64,000 nucleotides of DNA, from assembly GCF_028550595.1 (NCBI RefSeq), contig NZ_JAQQGN010000003.1, positions 62,001 through 126,000 of the forward strand, written 5' to 3'. The stretch comes from Luteimonas sp. BLCC-B24 (GTDB lineage: Bacteria; Pseudomonadota; Gammaproteobacteria; Xanthomonadales; Xanthomonadaceae). Shown here in pieces: positions 1 to 9,667 of this stretch; position 1 is the stretch's first letter; each line of letters starts with the position of its first letter. The notes under the pieces are model-generated. The model ran no database searches. It was given only the letters and a program-made list of their open reading frames with translations, and had not been told where the DNA came from. The position numbers and the translations under genes are program-made.

Positions 1-1
1 A

Positions 2-973
2 CGGCTGGAGACGGTCCGCATCGGCGGTATCGACCAGTGGGTGTCGATCCGCGGCCACGACCGGCGCAATCCGGTGCTGCTGATGCTGCACGGTGGCCCG
101 GGCTGGGTGTCGATGCCCACCAGCTGGTACTTCCAGCGCGGATGGGAGGAGTACTTCACGGTCGTGCAGTGGGATCAGCGCGGCGCCGGCAAGACCTATC
201 GGGCACACGACCCCGGAGTGATCGGCCCGACGATGACGCTGGACCGCATGGTCGCCGATACCGAGGAGATGGCGGACTGGCTGCGCCGCGAATTCGGCAA
301 GGAACGGATCTTCGTGCTCGGCCATTCCTGGGGCAGCTATCTGGGCCTGCAACTCGCCCGCTCGCGCCCGGAGTGGCTGCACGCCTACATCGGCATCGGC
401 CAGATGACCGACGCACCGGAAAGCGAGCGCCGGGGTTGGGCATTCGCGTTCGAGCAGGCCGAGCGCGACGGGAACGCGTCGGCCCTGGCCGAACTGCAGG
501 CGATCGCACCGTACGCCGAAGGCACCGAGGGTGTGACGCTGGCGGATCTGATGGTGCAACGGCGGTGGCTCAACCATTACGGCGGCATGGTCCACAACCG
601 CACCGGCGGCCAGGCCGAGGCCGCTGCGATCGCCCTGTCGCCGGAATACACCGATGCCGACCTCGCCGCGGTCTGGACCGCCAACCGGTTCTCGATGGAC
701 CGGCTGCTGGCCCAGGTGCTGACCTTGGATCTGCGCGAGATCGACCGGCTCGAGGTGCCGCTGCTGCTGTTCCTCGGGCGGCACGACCACAACGTGTCCT
801 CGTCGGTGGCGGCGGAGTGGTTCGAGCAGGTGCAGGCCCCGTCGAAGCGACTCGTCTGGTTCGAGCAGTCCGCGCACGAGGTCATGAACGAGGAACCCGG
901 CAAGACGCTGGTCTCGCTGGTGCAGCACGCGCGGCCCATCGCCGAGCGCGCCGGGGACGTGCCGCCACGCTGA
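2..973 (+). CDS. Alpha/beta hydrolase, proline iminopeptidase-like (5' partial)
   Basis: The reading frame is already open at the first base of the window, so the true start lies upstream; a GTG at 41 is internal. The fold is that of the serine alpha/beta hydrolases. An HGGPG oxyanion motif lies near nt 90-105, followed by WDQRGAG, the nucleophile elbow GHSWGS near nt 320-340, an acid residue in GRHDHN near nt 780 and a catalytic His in SAHE near nt 870. HGGPG and WDQRGAG are typical of proline iminopeptidases and related aminopeptidases (family S33), but the substrate cannot be read from the sequence. The gene converges on a DUF885 gene, with a perfect palindrome between them. Confidence is high for the fold and low for the substrate. 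Confidence 0.8.
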   Translation, partial: RLETVRIGGIDQWVSIRGHDRRNPVLLMLHGGPGWVSMPTSWYFQRGWEEYFTVVQWDQRGAGKTYRAHDPGVIGPTMTLDRMVADTEEMADWLRREFGKERIFVLGHSWGSYLGLQLARSRPEWLHAYIGIGQMTDAPESERRGWAFAFEQAERDGNASALAELQAIAPYAEGTEGVTLADLMVQRRWLNHYGGMVHNRTGGQAEAAAIALSPEYTDADLAAVWTANRFSMDRLLAQVLTLDLREIDRLEVPLLLFLGRHDHNVSSSVAAEWFEQVQAPSKRLVWFEQSAHEVMNEEPGKTLVSLVQHARPIAERAGDVPPR

Positions 974-1012
974 GCGCGACGTGATCGCGCCCGGCACGGC
1001 GCTCCGGAAACG

Positions 1013-1040
1013 ACGAGGCCCGGGCATGCCCGGGCCTCGT
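1013..1040. terminator. Perfect 28-nt palindrome between convergent genes
   Basis: Bases 1013-1040 are a perfect inverted repeat (arms ACGAGGCCCGGGCA/TGCCCGGGCCTCGT) between the ends of the convergent hydrolase and DUF885 genes. It can fold into a very stable hairpin on either transcript. There is no clear T-run on the plus strand and only a short one on the minus strand. It is best read as a bidirectional terminator-like hairpin, with moderate confidence. Confidence 0.5.
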
Positions 1041-1060
1041 GCGACCGCCGGCGGTCGACC

Positions 1061-2917
1061 TCAGCCGGCTTTCTTCGTCACGATCCACTGGTCCACGCGA
1101 CGCTCCAGCAGGTCCAGCGGCATCGCGCCGCCGCCGAGGATCGTGTCGTGGAAGCCGCGGATGTCGAAGGCCTCGCCCAGCTCGGCCTCGGCCTTCGCGC
1201 GCAGCTGCTGGATCTTGATCATGCCGACCTTATAGGCCGTGGCCTGACCGGGCATGATCAGGTAGCGGCGCACTTCCGAGCGGATCGCGGCCTCGGGAAT
1301 CGACGCGTTCTGCTGGAAGTACTCGACCGCCTGCGACTCGGTCCAGCCCTTGGCGTGCAGGCCGGTATCGACCACCAGGCGGATCGCGCGCCACATCTCC
1401 GACATCAGCCGGCCGTACTCGGAGTAGGGGTCCTCGTAGGTGCCCGGCATTTCCTTGGCCAGCCACTCGGAATACAGGCCCCAGCCTTCCGCGTAGGCGG
1501 TGCTGAAGTACTGGGTGCGGAACGTCGGCACGCCCTCGAGCTCCTGCGCGATCGAGATCTGCATGTGATGCCCGGGCAGGCCCTCGTGATAGGCGATCAC
1601 CTCGAGTTCGGTCTTCGGCATCGCGCCCATGTCCGACAGATGCGCGTAGTAGATGCCCGGACGCGCGCCGTCCGGCGTGCCCGGGAAGTAGTGCTGGGCG
1701 GCGCCGTCCTGTTCGCGGAAGGCCTCGACCCGGCGCACTTCCAGATCCGCTTTCGGCAGCAGGCCGAAGTACGCGGGCAGATGCTGCTTGATGTTGGCGA
1801 TCGCCTCGCTGGCGCCGTCGATGTAGGCCTGACGGCCGGCATCGGTATTGGGAAAGCGGAACTGCGGGTCGGTATTGATGAACGCGAAGAACGCGGCGAG
1901 ATCGCCGTCGAAACCGACCTGCTGCTTGATCGCCTCCATCTCGCCGCGCAGACGCACGACCTCGTCGAGGCCGAGCTGGTGGATCGCGTCGGCGCTCATG
2001 TCGGTGGTGGTGTTCTCGCGCAGCTGATGGGCGTAGTACGCGGCGCCGTCGGGATGCGTGGTGCCCACGCCGGCCGGATTCTCCAGTGCGTTCGGCCGCT
2101 CGCGCTCGCTCCAGGCGATGACGCGCTCGTAGGCGGGTTTGACCTGTTCCAGCAGCGCGGTGCGGGCTTCGGCCTTGAGCGCATCGGCGCGCGCGGCGTC
2201 GATCGTGCCGGCCTCGACCAGGGCCGCCGCCTTGGCCTCCAGGTCCGCCCACAACGCGCTGGGCGCGCCGTCGTCGAACGGCGCGCCGGCGATCACCTTG
2301 CGCGACTGGTCGATCACGCCGTCGAACGCGAACCTGGGCGGCCGGATGCCACGGGCGGCCGACGCCTCGCCGCGCGCGATCAGCTGGTCCAGCAGCCGCG
2401 GCGCGGCGTTCAGACGGGCGATGTAGGCGGTGTAGTCCTGTTCGGTGTCCACCTTGTGGAAATTGATCAGGAACGTCGGCAGCAGGCTGTGCATGCCGTT
2501 CATCTGGTCGAAGGCGTACTGGTCGGCGATGAACGCCGCGCCGTCGCGCGCACTGTCGTACTGGCGTTTCCACAGATCCCAGGACAGGCGGGTTTCGTCG
2601 TCGAGCGCATCGCGGTCGAAGGTCGATTCCATGGTCTCGACCGAGGTCTTGAGCCACGCGAGACGCCGGGCATCGGCTTCCGGCGAGGCGTCGTCGAGCT
2701 CGTCGTAGCGGTCCTTGCGGCCGAGCACCGTCATCTGCAGCGGACTGAGCTGGAGCAGTTCCTCGTACTGGGCATCGAACCAGGCGTTGAGCCGCGCGGA
2801 TTCACTCTCCGCCTGCTGCGTGGTGGTGGCGCCGGCGGGCGTGTCGGACGCCCCCGGGGCGCAGGCGGCCAGTGCCAGGGCGAGGGCCAGGGTGCTGCAG
2901 GCGAGAACGGGGCGCAT
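1061..2917 (-). CDS. DUF885 family lipoprotein (putative metallopeptidase)
   Basis: The 618-residue protein starts with a lipoprotein signal (hydrophobic run ending LALAACAPG), so it should be exported and lipid-anchored. The start at 2917 is preferred over an in-frame ATG 12 bases upstream because a GGAG Shine-Dalgarno sits six bases before it. The DUF885 hallmark HEGLPGHH lies near nt 1570-1595, close to the C-terminal third; this HE..PGHH motif is thought to bind a metal. DUF885 proteins are widespread, often lipoproteins, in Xanthomonadales and are generally treated as predicted peptidases, but the substrate is unknown. The gene is monocistronic and diverges from a small unknown gene at 3169. 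Confidence 0.85.
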   Translation of the reverse strand: MRPVLACSTLALALALAACAPGASDTPAGATTTQQAESESARLNAWFDAQYEELLQLSPLQMTVLGRKDRYDELDDASPEADARRLAWLKTSVETMESTFDRDALDDETRLSWDLWKRQYDSARDGAAFIADQYAFDQMNGMHSLLPTFLINFHKVDTEQDYTAYIARLNAAPRLLDQLIARGEASAARGIRPPRFAFDGVIDQSRKVIAGAPFDDGAPSALWADLEAKAAALVEAGTIDAARADALKAEARTALLEQVKPAYERVIAWSERERPNALENPAGVGTTHPDGAAYYAHQLRENTTTDMSADAIHQLGLDEVVRLRGEMEAIKQQVGFDGDLAAFFAFINTDPQFRFPNTDAGRQAYIDGASEAIANIKQHLPAYFGLLPKADLEVRRVEAFREQDGAAQHYFPGTPDGARPGIYYAHLSDMGAMPKTELEVIAYHEGLPGHHMQISIAQELEGVPTFRTQYFSTAYAEGWGLYSEWLAKEMPGTYEDPYSEYGRLMSEMWRAIRLVVDTGLHAKGWTESQAVEYFQQNASIPEAAIRSEVRRYLIMPGQATAYKVGMIKIQQLRAKAEAELGEAFDIRGFHDTILGGGAMPLDLLERRVDQWIVTKKAG

Positions 2918-3168
2918 CGACAACTCCATCGAACGGTTCGATCCGCCATTCTGCGCGGCCGCGGTGCCGCGCGCCCCTGCTGGATGTCACGGCGGGGGAG
3001 CACGCGGCGGGTGGACGCGGAATGAACGCCCGCTGCATGCCACCGGGCGACATGGCGTCTTTTTCACCGCCGTCGCACGAGGGCCGCCGTAGCGTTCGCG
3101 TCCAGACAGCAGCAGCGCTGCGGCTCCCGCCCTCCCGATCCCATGCGCCGCACTGCAGGACCTCCCCC

Positions 3169-3549
3169 ATGTCGCCCTCCAATCGCCAGCAACAGCAGTT
3201 GAGTCCGTCGAGCTCCGGACAGCGCCCGATCGACAGCGACGAGGCGCTCGCCGCGCGGTTCCAGGACGGCCTGCTGCAGGCGCCCTACTACTCGGTGGGC
3301 CGCCTCTGGGACGACTACCTGCCGGCCTACCGGTTCGGTCAGCGCAGCCAGCGCCGGCATTCCGGCCTGCGCTTCGACGATGTCGAGCGCCAGCTCGAGC
3401 GCGAGTGGGACACCGCACGCGGTGCGTCCCGTCTGGGCTGGGTGGAGGCGCGCGGCGCGGTCGAGGACGCCTGGACCCGCTCCGAACTCGGTCAGACCTA
3501 TGTGGCCTCGGACCAGCATGAAGCCGAATCGTCCGACGATCGAAGCTGA
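3169..3549 (+). CDS. Hypothetical protein, 126 aa
   Basis: I do not recognise the family. The ATG at 3169 is chosen because the frame upstream of it is only a shadow of the DUF885 gene. The N-terminus is low-complexity (a run of four Gln and several Ser). The body carries aromatic-rich text such as APYYSVGRLWDDY, then many Arg/Glu residues, and the tail is acidic and Ser-rich. No signal peptide or membrane segment is visible, so a soluble cytoplasmic protein is likely. It lies just upstream of folE on the same strand, about 54 bases from the folE start, but a separate -10-like site precedes folE, so co-transcription is uncertain. It is probably a lineage-restricted protein. Confidence 0.6.
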   Translation: MSPSNRQQQQLSPSSSGQRPIDSDEALAARFQDGLLQAPYYSVGRLWDDYLPAYRFGQRSQRRHSGLRFDDVERQLEREWDTARGASRLGWVEARGAVEDAWTRSELGQTYVASDQHEAESSDDRS

Positions 3550-3570
3550 ATGCACCGACGGGCGCCGCGC

Positions 3571-3576
3571 TACCAT
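3571..3576 (+). promoter_or_regulatory. Candidate -10 element for folE
   Basis: TACCAT lies 27 bases before the folE ATG. The same pattern, a lone TANNNT hexamer 20-80 bases before a gene in otherwise GC-rich DNA, recurs upstream of argS, speE, speA and glnB in this window. No matching -35 box is evident, so this is a weak inference. Confidence 0.3.
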
Positions 3577-3603
3577 AGCGCTCCCCCGGCCGTGACCACT
3601 CCC

Positions 3604-4212
3604 ATGCGCGATTCCAACGACGACACCCGCCACGGCGTGAGCCGCGCCGACGCGGAATCCGCGGTCCGTACCCTGCTGCGCTGGGCCGGCGAAGACCCCG
3701 AACGCGAGGGCCTGCTGGACACCCCGCGACGCGTCGCCGAGGCCTACGGCGAGTGGTTCGGTGGCTATGCGATCGATCCCGACGCCTATCTCGCCCGCAC
3801 GTTCGAGGAGGTCGAGGGCTACGACGAGATGATCGTACTGCGCGACATCGAGTACGAAAGCCATTGCGAGCACCACATGGCGCCGATCATCGGCCGGGTG
3901 CACGTCGGCTATCTGCCCGCGGGCCGCGTGGTGGGCATCAGCAAGCTCGCGCGCGTGGTCGAGGCCTATGCCAAGCGCTTCCAGGTGCAGGAGAAGATGA
4001 CCGCGCAGATCGCGGGCTGCATCGAGCGCGCGCTGGCGCCGCTGGGCGTCGGTGTCGTCGTCGAGGGCGCGCACGAGTGCATGACCACCCGCGGCGTGCA
4101 CAAGCGCGGCGTGAGCATGGTGACCTCGCGGATGCTCGGCAGCTTCCGCGACGACGCGCGCACCCGCGCGGAGTTCCTGCGGTTCGTGGAGTCCGGCGCG
4201 CCGCGGCGCTGA
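3604..4212 (+). CDS. folE: GTP cyclohydrolase I
   Basis: FolE converts GTP to 7,8-dihydroneopterin triphosphate, the first step of tetrahydrofolate and pterin synthesis, in the cytoplasm as a decamer. The 202-residue length fits the family. The zinc ligands are visible: SHCEHH (Cys and His) near nt 3860-3880 and the second Cys in ECMTTRG near nt 4075. The substrate-binding stretch TPRRVAEAY is present near the N-terminus. Start: the frame is open upstream to 3550, but ATG at 3604 gives the family length. A convergent TSUP permease gene follows three bases after the stop. Confidence 0.95.
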   Translation: MRDSNDDTRHGVSRADAESAVRTLLRWAGEDPEREGLLDTPRRVAEAYGEWFGGYAIDPDAYLARTFEEVEGYDEMIVLRDIEYESHCEHHMAPIIGRVHVGYLPAGRVVGISKLARVVEAYAKRFQVQEKMTAQIAGCIERALAPLGVGVVVEGAHECMTTRGVHKRGVSMVTSRMLGSFRDDARTRAEFLRFVESGAPRR

Positions 4213-4214
4213 GT

Positions 4215-4988
4215 TCAACCGGCGACGGTGTCCCAGCCCATCTTCGCGATCAGCACCACCACCAGCAGCACGAACAGCGTACGGATCACCGGTGTGCCGC
4301 CGCGCAGCGCCAGCCGCGTGCCGGCGAATGCGCCGCCGACGTTGGCGACCGCCATCGGCACCGCGAACGCCAGCAGCACGTGGCCGGAGGGCACGAAGAA
4401 CGACAGCGCGGCGAGATTGGTCGCGATGTTGACGATCTTCGAGGCCGCGGTGGCGCGCAAGAAATCGAGTCCGAAGAACCGGATGAACAGGAAGATCAGG
4501 AAGCTGCCGGTGCCGGGCCCGAACAGGCCGTCGTAGAAGCCGATCGCGGCGCCCATCGCCAGTGCCAGCGCGAGTTCGCGCCGGCCGACGGCCCGCGGCC
4601 GGTGCAGCGCGCCGAAGTCCTTCTTGACGAGCGTGTAGACCAGCATCGCGATCAGCAGCACGAGGATCAGCGGTCGCACCGCATCCCGCGGCAACAGGCT
4701 GACGGCGGTCGCGCCGACGAAGGCGAACACGAACGCCGTGGCCGCGGCGAACAGCACCGGCGCCCACGGAAAGCGCACGTTGCGGGCGTAGCGCCAGCCC
4801 GCCGCCATGGTGCCGAACACCGAGCTGAACTTGTTGGTGCCCAGCAACGCCGCCGGCGCCTGCTGCGGCAACGCGGTGAACAGGCCGGGCAGCTGGACCA
4901 GCCCACCGCCGCCCACCGCGGCATCGACCAGCCCGGCCATGAACGCGATGCAGACCAGCCAGACCAGTTCGGGAAACAACGCGTCCAC
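4215..4988 (-). CDS. TSUP (TauE/SafE) family membrane permease
   Basis: A 257-residue, strongly hydrophobic protein with about eight predicted membrane segments. The TSUP signature is clear at the N-terminus: [15 protein letters not shown] followed by [10 protein letters not shown] second glycine-rich segment, [13 protein letters not shown], marks the internal repeat of the family. TSUP members export or import sulfite, sulfonates or other organic anions, and the substrate here cannot be assigned. The GTG at 4988 is chosen because the upstream in-frame sequence is Arg-rich and not membrane-like; no good Shine-Dalgarno is seen. The gene is convergent with folE and divergent from argS. Confidence 0.85.
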   Translation of the reverse strand: MDALFPELVWLVCIAFMAGLVDAAVGGGGLVQLPGLFTALPQQAPAALLGTNKFSSVFGTMAAGWRYARNVRFPWAPVLFAAATAFVFAFVGATAVSLLPRDAVRPLILVLLIAMLVYTLVKKDFGALHRPRAVGRRELALALAMGAAIGFYDGLFGPGTGSFLIFLFIRFFGLDFLRATAASKIVNIATNLAALSFFVPSGHVLLAFAVPMAVANVGGAFAGTRLALRGGTPVIRTLFVLLVVVLIAKMGWDTVAG

Positions 4989-5061
4989 GGTGGGCGCCGA
5001 CGAAAGGGGGCGGCAAGCATACCGGCGGCGCGCGCGCCCGGAGCCCGCGCGGCGCCTCGCG

Positions 5062-5067
5062 TACAAT
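5062..5067 (+). promoter_or_regulatory. Candidate -10 element for argS
   Basis: TACAAT lies 32 bases upstream of the argS GTG, in otherwise GC-rich DNA. No -35 match is seen. The same hexamer precedes speE. Inference only. Confidence 0.35.
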
Positions 5068-5098
5068 GCGGGGCCGTGATCCGCGACACCGCCCGCCC

Positions 5099-6799
5099 GT
5101 GAATTCCCCGCTCCGCGACCTGATCGAATCGCTCGTCGGCCAGGCCATTGCCCGTCTCCGCGACCAGGGCACGCTGCCCGCCGACCTCGCCACGCCCGCC
5201 TTCGTCGTCGAACGCCCGAAGGACCGCAGTCATGGCGATTTTTCGACCAATGCCGCCATGCTGCTGGCCAAGCCGGCGAAGTCGAATCCGCGCGCGCTGG
5301 CCCAGGCGCTGATGGATGCGCTGCCGGCCAGCGATGCGGTGACCCGGGTCGAGATCGCCGGTCCCGGTTTCCTGAATTTCCGCCTCTCGCCGACGGCCTG
5401 GAGCGCGCAGCTGCTCGCCGTGCACACGCAGGGCGACAGCTACGGCCGCAACGAGAGCGGCGGCGCGTATACCGCCGGCATCGAGTACGTGTCGGCCAAT
5501 CCGACCGGTCCGCTGCACGTCGGCCACGGCCGCGCGGCGGTGATCGGCGACTGCATCGCCCGCGTGCTCGATGCCAACGGCTGGAACGTCAAGCGCGAGT
5601 ACTACTACAACGACGCCGGGGTGCAGATCGAGAATCTCGCCCGCTCCACGCAGGCGCGCGCCAGGGGCCACGCGCCCGGCGATGCCGAGTGGCCGGCCGA
5701 TGCCTACAACGGCGACTACATCGCCGAGGTCGCGCGCGCGTATCTGGACGGCGCGACGGTCGAGGTCGAGGGCCAGGTGGTCACCGGCCGCCCGGACCCC
5801 GACGATCTCGACGCGATCCGCCGCTTCGCCGTCGCCTGGCTGCGCCGCGAGCAGAACGCCGACCTCGCCGCGTTCGGCGTCGGTTTCGACGTGTACTTCC
5901 TCGAGTCCTCGCTGTACGCCGACGGCAAGGTGGAGGAGACCGTGCGCGAACTCGTCGCCCACGGCCACACCTACGAGGACGGCGGCGCGCTGTGGCTGCG
6001 CAGCACCGATTTCGGTGACGACAAGGACCGCGTGATGCGCAAGTCCGACGGCACCTACACCTACTTCGTGCCGGACGTGGCCTACCACCTGTCGAAGTGG
6101 CAGCGCGGCTACACCCGCGCGATCACCGAGCTCGGCGCCGACCATCACGGCTCGCTGGCCCGGGTGAAGGCCGGCCTGCAGGCGCTCGACGCCGGAATCC
6201 CGCAGGGCTGGCCGGAGTACGTGCTGCACCAGATGGTCACCGTGATGCGCGGCGGCGAGGAAGTGAAGCTCAGCAAGCGCGCCGGCAGCTATCTCACGCT
6301 ACGTGACCTGATCGACGAGGCCGGGCGCGATGCGACGCGCTGGTTCCTGGTGGCGCGCAAGCCCGACTCGCAGCTGGTGTTCGACATCGACCTGGCGCGC
6401 AGCCAGTCGCTCGACAATCCGGTGTACTACGTGCAGCTCTCGCACGCGCGCATCTGCGGCCTGCTGCGGCAGATGGCCGAGCGCGGCCTGACGTTCGATC
6501 TGCAGAACGGCCTGGCCCAGCCGCTGGACATGGACGACGTCGCGCTGCGTGACGTGCTGATCGACCTGTCGCGCTGGCCCGAGATCGTGGCCGCGGCCGG
6601 CGCCCAGCTCGAGCCGCACCTGATCGCGACCTATCTGCTGGAACTCGCCCAGGTGTTCCAGACCTACTACAACGATCACCAGTTCCTGGTCGACGATGCG
6701 GCCGTGCGCGATGCGCGTCTGGCGCTGGCCACGGCCGTCCGCCAGGTGCTGCGCAACGGTCTGGCGCTGCTCGGCGTGCAGGCCCCGGAGGCAATGTAA
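5099..6799 (+). CDS. argS: Arginyl-tRNA synthetase
   Basis: ArgS charges tRNA-Arg with arginine. It is a class I synthetase: the HIGH-type motif reads HVGHG (nt about 5517) and the KMSKS-type loop reads KLSKRAG (nt about 6265). The N-terminal additional domain typical of ArgRS is present, beginning [11 protein letters not shown], and the C-terminal anticodon-binding DALR domain ends the protein. The 566-residue length is close to the E. coli enzyme (577). The start is a GTG at 5099, because the in-frame residues before it do not resemble the family. Its stop codon overlaps the next ATG by one base (TAATG), so the SPOR gene is translationally coupled, an arrangement found in many gammaproteobacteria. 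Confidence 0.96.
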   Translation: MNSPLRDLIESLVGQAIARLRDQGTLPADLATPAFVVERPKDRSHGDFSTNAAMLLAKPAKSNPRALAQALMDALPASDAVTRVEIAGPGFLNFRLSPTAWSAQLLAVHTQGDSYGRNESGGAYTAGIEYVSANPTGPLHVGHGRAAVIGDCIARVLDANGWNVKREYYYNDAGVQIENLARSTQARARGHAPGDAEWPADAYNGDYIAEVARAYLDGATVEVEGQVVTGRPDPDDLDAIRRFAVAWLRREQNADLAAFGVGFDVYFLESSLYADGKVEETVRELVAHGHTYEDGGALWLRSTDFGDDKDRVMRKSDGTYTYFVPDVAYHLSKWQRGYTRAITELGADHHGSLARVKAGLQALDAGIPQGWPEYVLHQMVTVMRGGEEVKLSKRAGSYLTLRDLIDEAGRDATRWFLVARKPDSQLVFDIDLARSQSLDNPVYYVQLSHARICGLLRQMAERGLTFDLQNGLAQPLDMDDVALRDVLIDLSRWPEIVAAAGAQLEPHLIATYLLELAQVFQTYYNDHQFLVDDAAVRDARLALATAVRQVLRNGLALLGVQAPEAM

Positions 6800-7584
6800 T
6801 GGCGGCACGACGCAGCAAGTCCCAGGCACGGCGCAACGGCGGCGGCTCCGATGGGCTGCCCGGCTGGGCGTGGATGATCATCGGCATCGTGATCGCGCTG
6901 GGCGTGGTGCTGGCGGCGCCGCGGCTGTTCAAGCCCGACGCCGAGGACGGCTTCTTCCGGCCCCGCCCCAACCCCGACGCCCAGCCCGCGGCCGCCACCT
7001 CGGACGACGCCGACCTGCCTGCGCCGACCGCTGCGCAGCGGCCGGTCCCGGCCGGGCAGGCGCCGGCCCAGCGTTCGACCGATTACGACTTCTACACGAT
7101 GCTGCCGGACCAGGAAGTGCCGATGACCGATGCCGAACTGGCCGCCAGCGCGCGCGCCGAGGCGGAACGTCAGCGGCAGGCCGAGGCCGCGCAGCAGGCG
7201 CTGCAGGCCCGTCATCCCGACGCGGCCGATCTGGCCGGCGGCCCCACGGGCCCGACGCCGCTGCCCGAGGACCGGCCGACACCGGCCCGCACGAGCGATG
7301 GCGCGGCCGCGGCGGCCACGCCCGCCCCGCAGGCCGCGGCCGCCGCCGGCGACGCGCGCTATCTGCTGCAGGCGGGTTCGTTCAGCGCCGCCGGTGATGC
7401 GGAAGCCCTGAAGGCGCGCATTGCACTGCTCGGCCTCAGCGCGCGGGTCGAATCCGGCGAAGCCGGCGGGCGCACGGTGTATCGCGTGCGCATGGGCCCC
7501 TATTCCAGCGCGACCGAGCTGGCCGACGCCAAGCAGACGCTCGGCAACGGCGGCCTGCCGGCGCTGGCGATCAAGGCGCAGTAA
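6799..7584 (+). CDS. SPOR domain protein, FtsN-like
   Basis: A 261-residue bitopic membrane protein. It has a basic cytoplasmic N-terminus, one membrane span (about residues 24-42), a long Ala/Pro/Gln-rich periplasmic linker, and a C-terminal SPOR domain (about residues 184-261) containing YLLQAGSF and VYRVRMGPY. SPOR domains bind denuded peptidoglycan glycan strands at division sites. Position directly after argS and the domain layout are those of the FtsN-like proteins of gammaproteobacteria. Whether it is the essential FtsN or another SPOR protein cannot be settled from sequence alone. Its start overlaps the argS stop. Confidence 0.85.
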   Translation: MAARRSKSQARRNGGGSDGLPGWAWMIIGIVIALGVVLAAPRLFKPDAEDGFFRPRPNPDAQPAAATSDDADLPAPTAAQRPVPAGQAPAQRSTDYDFYTMLPDQEVPMTDAELAASARAEAERQRQAEAAQQALQARHPDAADLAGGPTGPTPLPEDRPTPARTSDGAAAAATPAPQAAAAAGDARYLLQAGSFSAAGDAEALKARIALLGLSARVESGEAGGRTVYRVRMGPYSSATELADAKQTLGNGGLPALAIKAQ

Positions 7585-7741
7585 CGTCCGCCGCAGCGCC
7601 CCCGCCGGGCGCGATTGCGACGCGGCGTGGGCCTCGGCCTGGGACCGGTCGCGCACCTGCCCGATCCGTGCGGCCCGTCCCAACGCGGTCGCAGCCCGCG
7701 CGATGCCGCTGCGGACAATGGGTGGCCAAGGGAGACATGCC

Positions 7742-8113
7742 ATGGCCATCGAAGCTGCACTCGTCAAACCCGTCGTCGACGTCCTGCTGGCGCTGTTCCA
7801 GCAGGGCAGCGAGCTCAAGCTCAAGAGCAACGCGCAGGCTGCGCTGCGTGAGGCGATCCGCGAACTGCTGCAGGCCAATCCCGACGAGAACCGGGCCGCG
7901 GCCCGGATCGCCATCGCGCGTGCGGCCGGCATCCTCTCCGAGGACGTGGTGCTGGCCGAAGACATGCTGCAGAAACACCGGGCGACCAAGGCGCGCACGC
8001 GTGGCAAATCGACCACCGGCCGACGCCGTGCACGGAGCGAACCCGGCGAGGCCGAAGTCCCGGCGCGCAAGCCGGCACCGAAACCCCCGGCCGGCACCCC
8101 GACCTCACATTGA
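7742..8113 (+). CDS. Hypothetical protein, 123 aa, basic C-terminus
   Basis: Not recognised. The ATG at 7742 follows an AGGGAGA Shine-Dalgarno. The first 80 residues look helical and well ordered (alternating Ala, Leu, Glu and Arg). The last 40 are rich in Arg, Lys, Pro and Thr and probably disordered. There is no signal peptide or membrane segment. It lies between the argS-SPOR pair and a membrane methyltransferase-like gene on the same strand, 157 bases after the SPOR gene. The helical head with a basic disordered tail could bind nucleic acid, but that is speculation. Confidence 0.6.
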   Translation: MAIEAALVKPVVDVLLALFQQGSELKLKSNAQAALREAIRELLQANPDENRAAARIAIARAAGILSEDVVLAEDMLQKHRATKARTRGKSTTGRRRARSEPGEAEVPARKPAPKPPAGTPTSH

Positions 8114-8152
8114 GCCTGCAAGGCTGGGGCTCCCCTGGTTCCGGAGCCCCCC

Positions 8153-8716
8153 ATGACCGGCGTCCTCGTGTTCGCGGCGATGAGCGCGCTGTGGTGCCTG
8201 AGCGAACTGTGGATCGGTCTGCGCCACCGGGCGGCCGATCGCAGCCGTGACGACGGCACGCTGGTGCGGCTGGTGCTCGTGGTCGGCGGCGGCATGGTCG
8301 TCGCGATGCTGGTGTCGATCTGGCTGCCGGGACGGCTGCCCCCGGCGTGGCAGCCGACGCTGCTGTGGGGCGGCTGCGCACTGATGCTCGCCGGCATGCT
8401 GCTGCGCTGGTGGTCGATCCGCGTGCTGGCCGGCTTCTTCACCGTCGACGTGACGATTGCGGCCGATCACCGGCTGATCCGCAGCGGGCCGTTCCGATGG
8501 GTGCGGCACCCGTCCTACACGGGGCTGCTGCTGACGGTCCTGGGGTTTCTCTGCGCGCTCGGCAGCTGGCTGGCACCGCTGGTCGTCGCCGTTCCGCTGT
8601 GGCGGGCCTTGCGCCGGCGCATCCTCGTTGAAGAACGCGCATTGAACGCCGCGTTCCCGGTCGAGTATCCGGCCTATGCGCGCGCGACGCGGCGTCTGCT
8701 TCCGGGCCTGTGGTGA
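8153..8716 (+). CDS. Isoprenylcysteine carboxyl methyltransferase (ICMT)-like membrane protein
   Basis: A 187-residue protein with four or five membrane spans. The C-terminal half has the conserved ICMT/phospholipid methyltransferase pattern: RSGPFRWVRHPSYTG, then EERAL and a Tyr-rich YPAYARATRRLLP end. In this superfamily these residues bind S-adenosylmethionine at the membrane surface. Bacterial members methylate unknown lipids or small molecules, since bacteria lack prenylated CaaX proteins. The ATG at 8153 lies 39 bases after the preceding gene. Confidence is good for the fold and low for the substrate. Confidence 0.8.
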   Translation: MTGVLVFAAMSALWCLSELWIGLRHRAADRSRDDGTLVRLVLVVGGGMVVAMLVSIWLPGRLPPAWQPTLLWGGCALMLAGMLLRWWSIRVLAGFFTVDVTIAADHRLIRSGPFRWVRHPSYTGLLLTVLGFLCALGSWLAPLVVAVPLWRALRRRILVEERALNAAFPVEYPAYARATRRLLPGLW

Positions 8717-8805
8717 CGTCGCGCCGAGGCGTCGTGGCCGATCGCCGCGCGCCGTGACACCGCGGCCAGGCGTTAAGCTGTTACGCCCTGCGCACCGCTC
8801 CTCGC

Positions 8806-9573
8806 ATGACCACGCCCCCGCCCCTGACCGATGCCGAGCTCGACCGGCTCGACGTCCTGCTCGACCGCTGCACCGATCCCGAGACCGGTCTGGGCAACCT
8901 GGAGATGCTCGACGGCTTCCTGTCCGCGCTGGCGGTCGGTCCGGTCGAGGTCGAACTGTCGACGCTGTTTCCGGCGATCTGGGGCAGCGGTGAGGTCGCG
9001 CGTCGTGACGAGCGCCAGACCCGCGAAGCCCAGGCCCTGATCGCGCGCCTGGCGGCCGAGATCGAACAGCGCATCCGTCACGACCCCGCCGACGCCGGCG
9101 ACCGGGACGCACTGATGCCCTTGCTGGGCCTGCCGCCCGAGTCGGAAGACGGCGCTGCGTCCTCCGATGCCGACGATGCGCTGGACGGCATTCCCGCCGA
9201 TTTCCCGTTCGCGGCCGCCTGGGCGGCCGGCTTCCTGCGCGGCGCCGCGCAGTTCGAGGACGCGTGGACGACGTGGATGGACGACCACCCGGCCATCGAC
9301 AACGATCTGGGCGTGATCACACGGCTGGCGATCGTCGATGCCGCCCAGCTCGACGCGGCGGAGATGTCGGCCGAGGCGATGCTGACGCTCGACGAGCGTT
9401 TCGATCTGACCTACGACCTGCCCGACATGCTCTACGACATGTACCTGCAGCGCCTGCACGACCGCCGCCCGGCACCGGCCAGACGGGCGGACGTGCCCGG
9501 TCGCAACGATCCCTGCGTCTGCGGCAGCGGGAAGAAGTACAAGAAGTGCTGCGCGGACACCGCGTCCGCATGA
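8806..9573 (+). CDS. YecA/UPF0149 family protein with C-terminal SEC-C zinc motif
   Basis: A 255-residue soluble acidic protein. The N-terminal part (DAELDRLDVLLDRC to GFLSALAVGP) matches the UPF0149/YgfB-YecA helical domain. The C-terminus carries a clear SEC-C motif, GRNDPCVCGSGKKYKKCC, which binds one zinc ion as in SecA. YecA-type proteins have been linked to ribosome or SecA interaction, but the role here is not proven. An acidic low-complexity stretch lies near residues 110-130. The gene appears monocistronic. Confidence 0.85.
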   Translation: MTTPPPLTDAELDRLDVLLDRCTDPETGLGNLEMLDGFLSALAVGPVEVELSTLFPAIWGSGEVARRDERQTREAQALIARLAAEIEQRIRHDPADAGDRDALMPLLGLPPESEDGAASSDADDALDGIPADFPFAAAWAAGFLRGAAQFEDAWTTWMDDHPAIDNDLGVITRLAIVDAAQLDAAEMSAEAMLTLDERFDLTYDLPDMLYDMYLQRLHDRRPAPARRADVPGRNDPCVCGSGKKYKKCCADTASA

Positions 9574-9667
9574 GCCGGGCGCCGGCGCGCACGACGCGCC
9601 GCGTCATTCCGCCACCCCGATCGAGCGTGCGCCGCGCCCGGCGCGCACCGCGGCCAGGAGAGCCTGC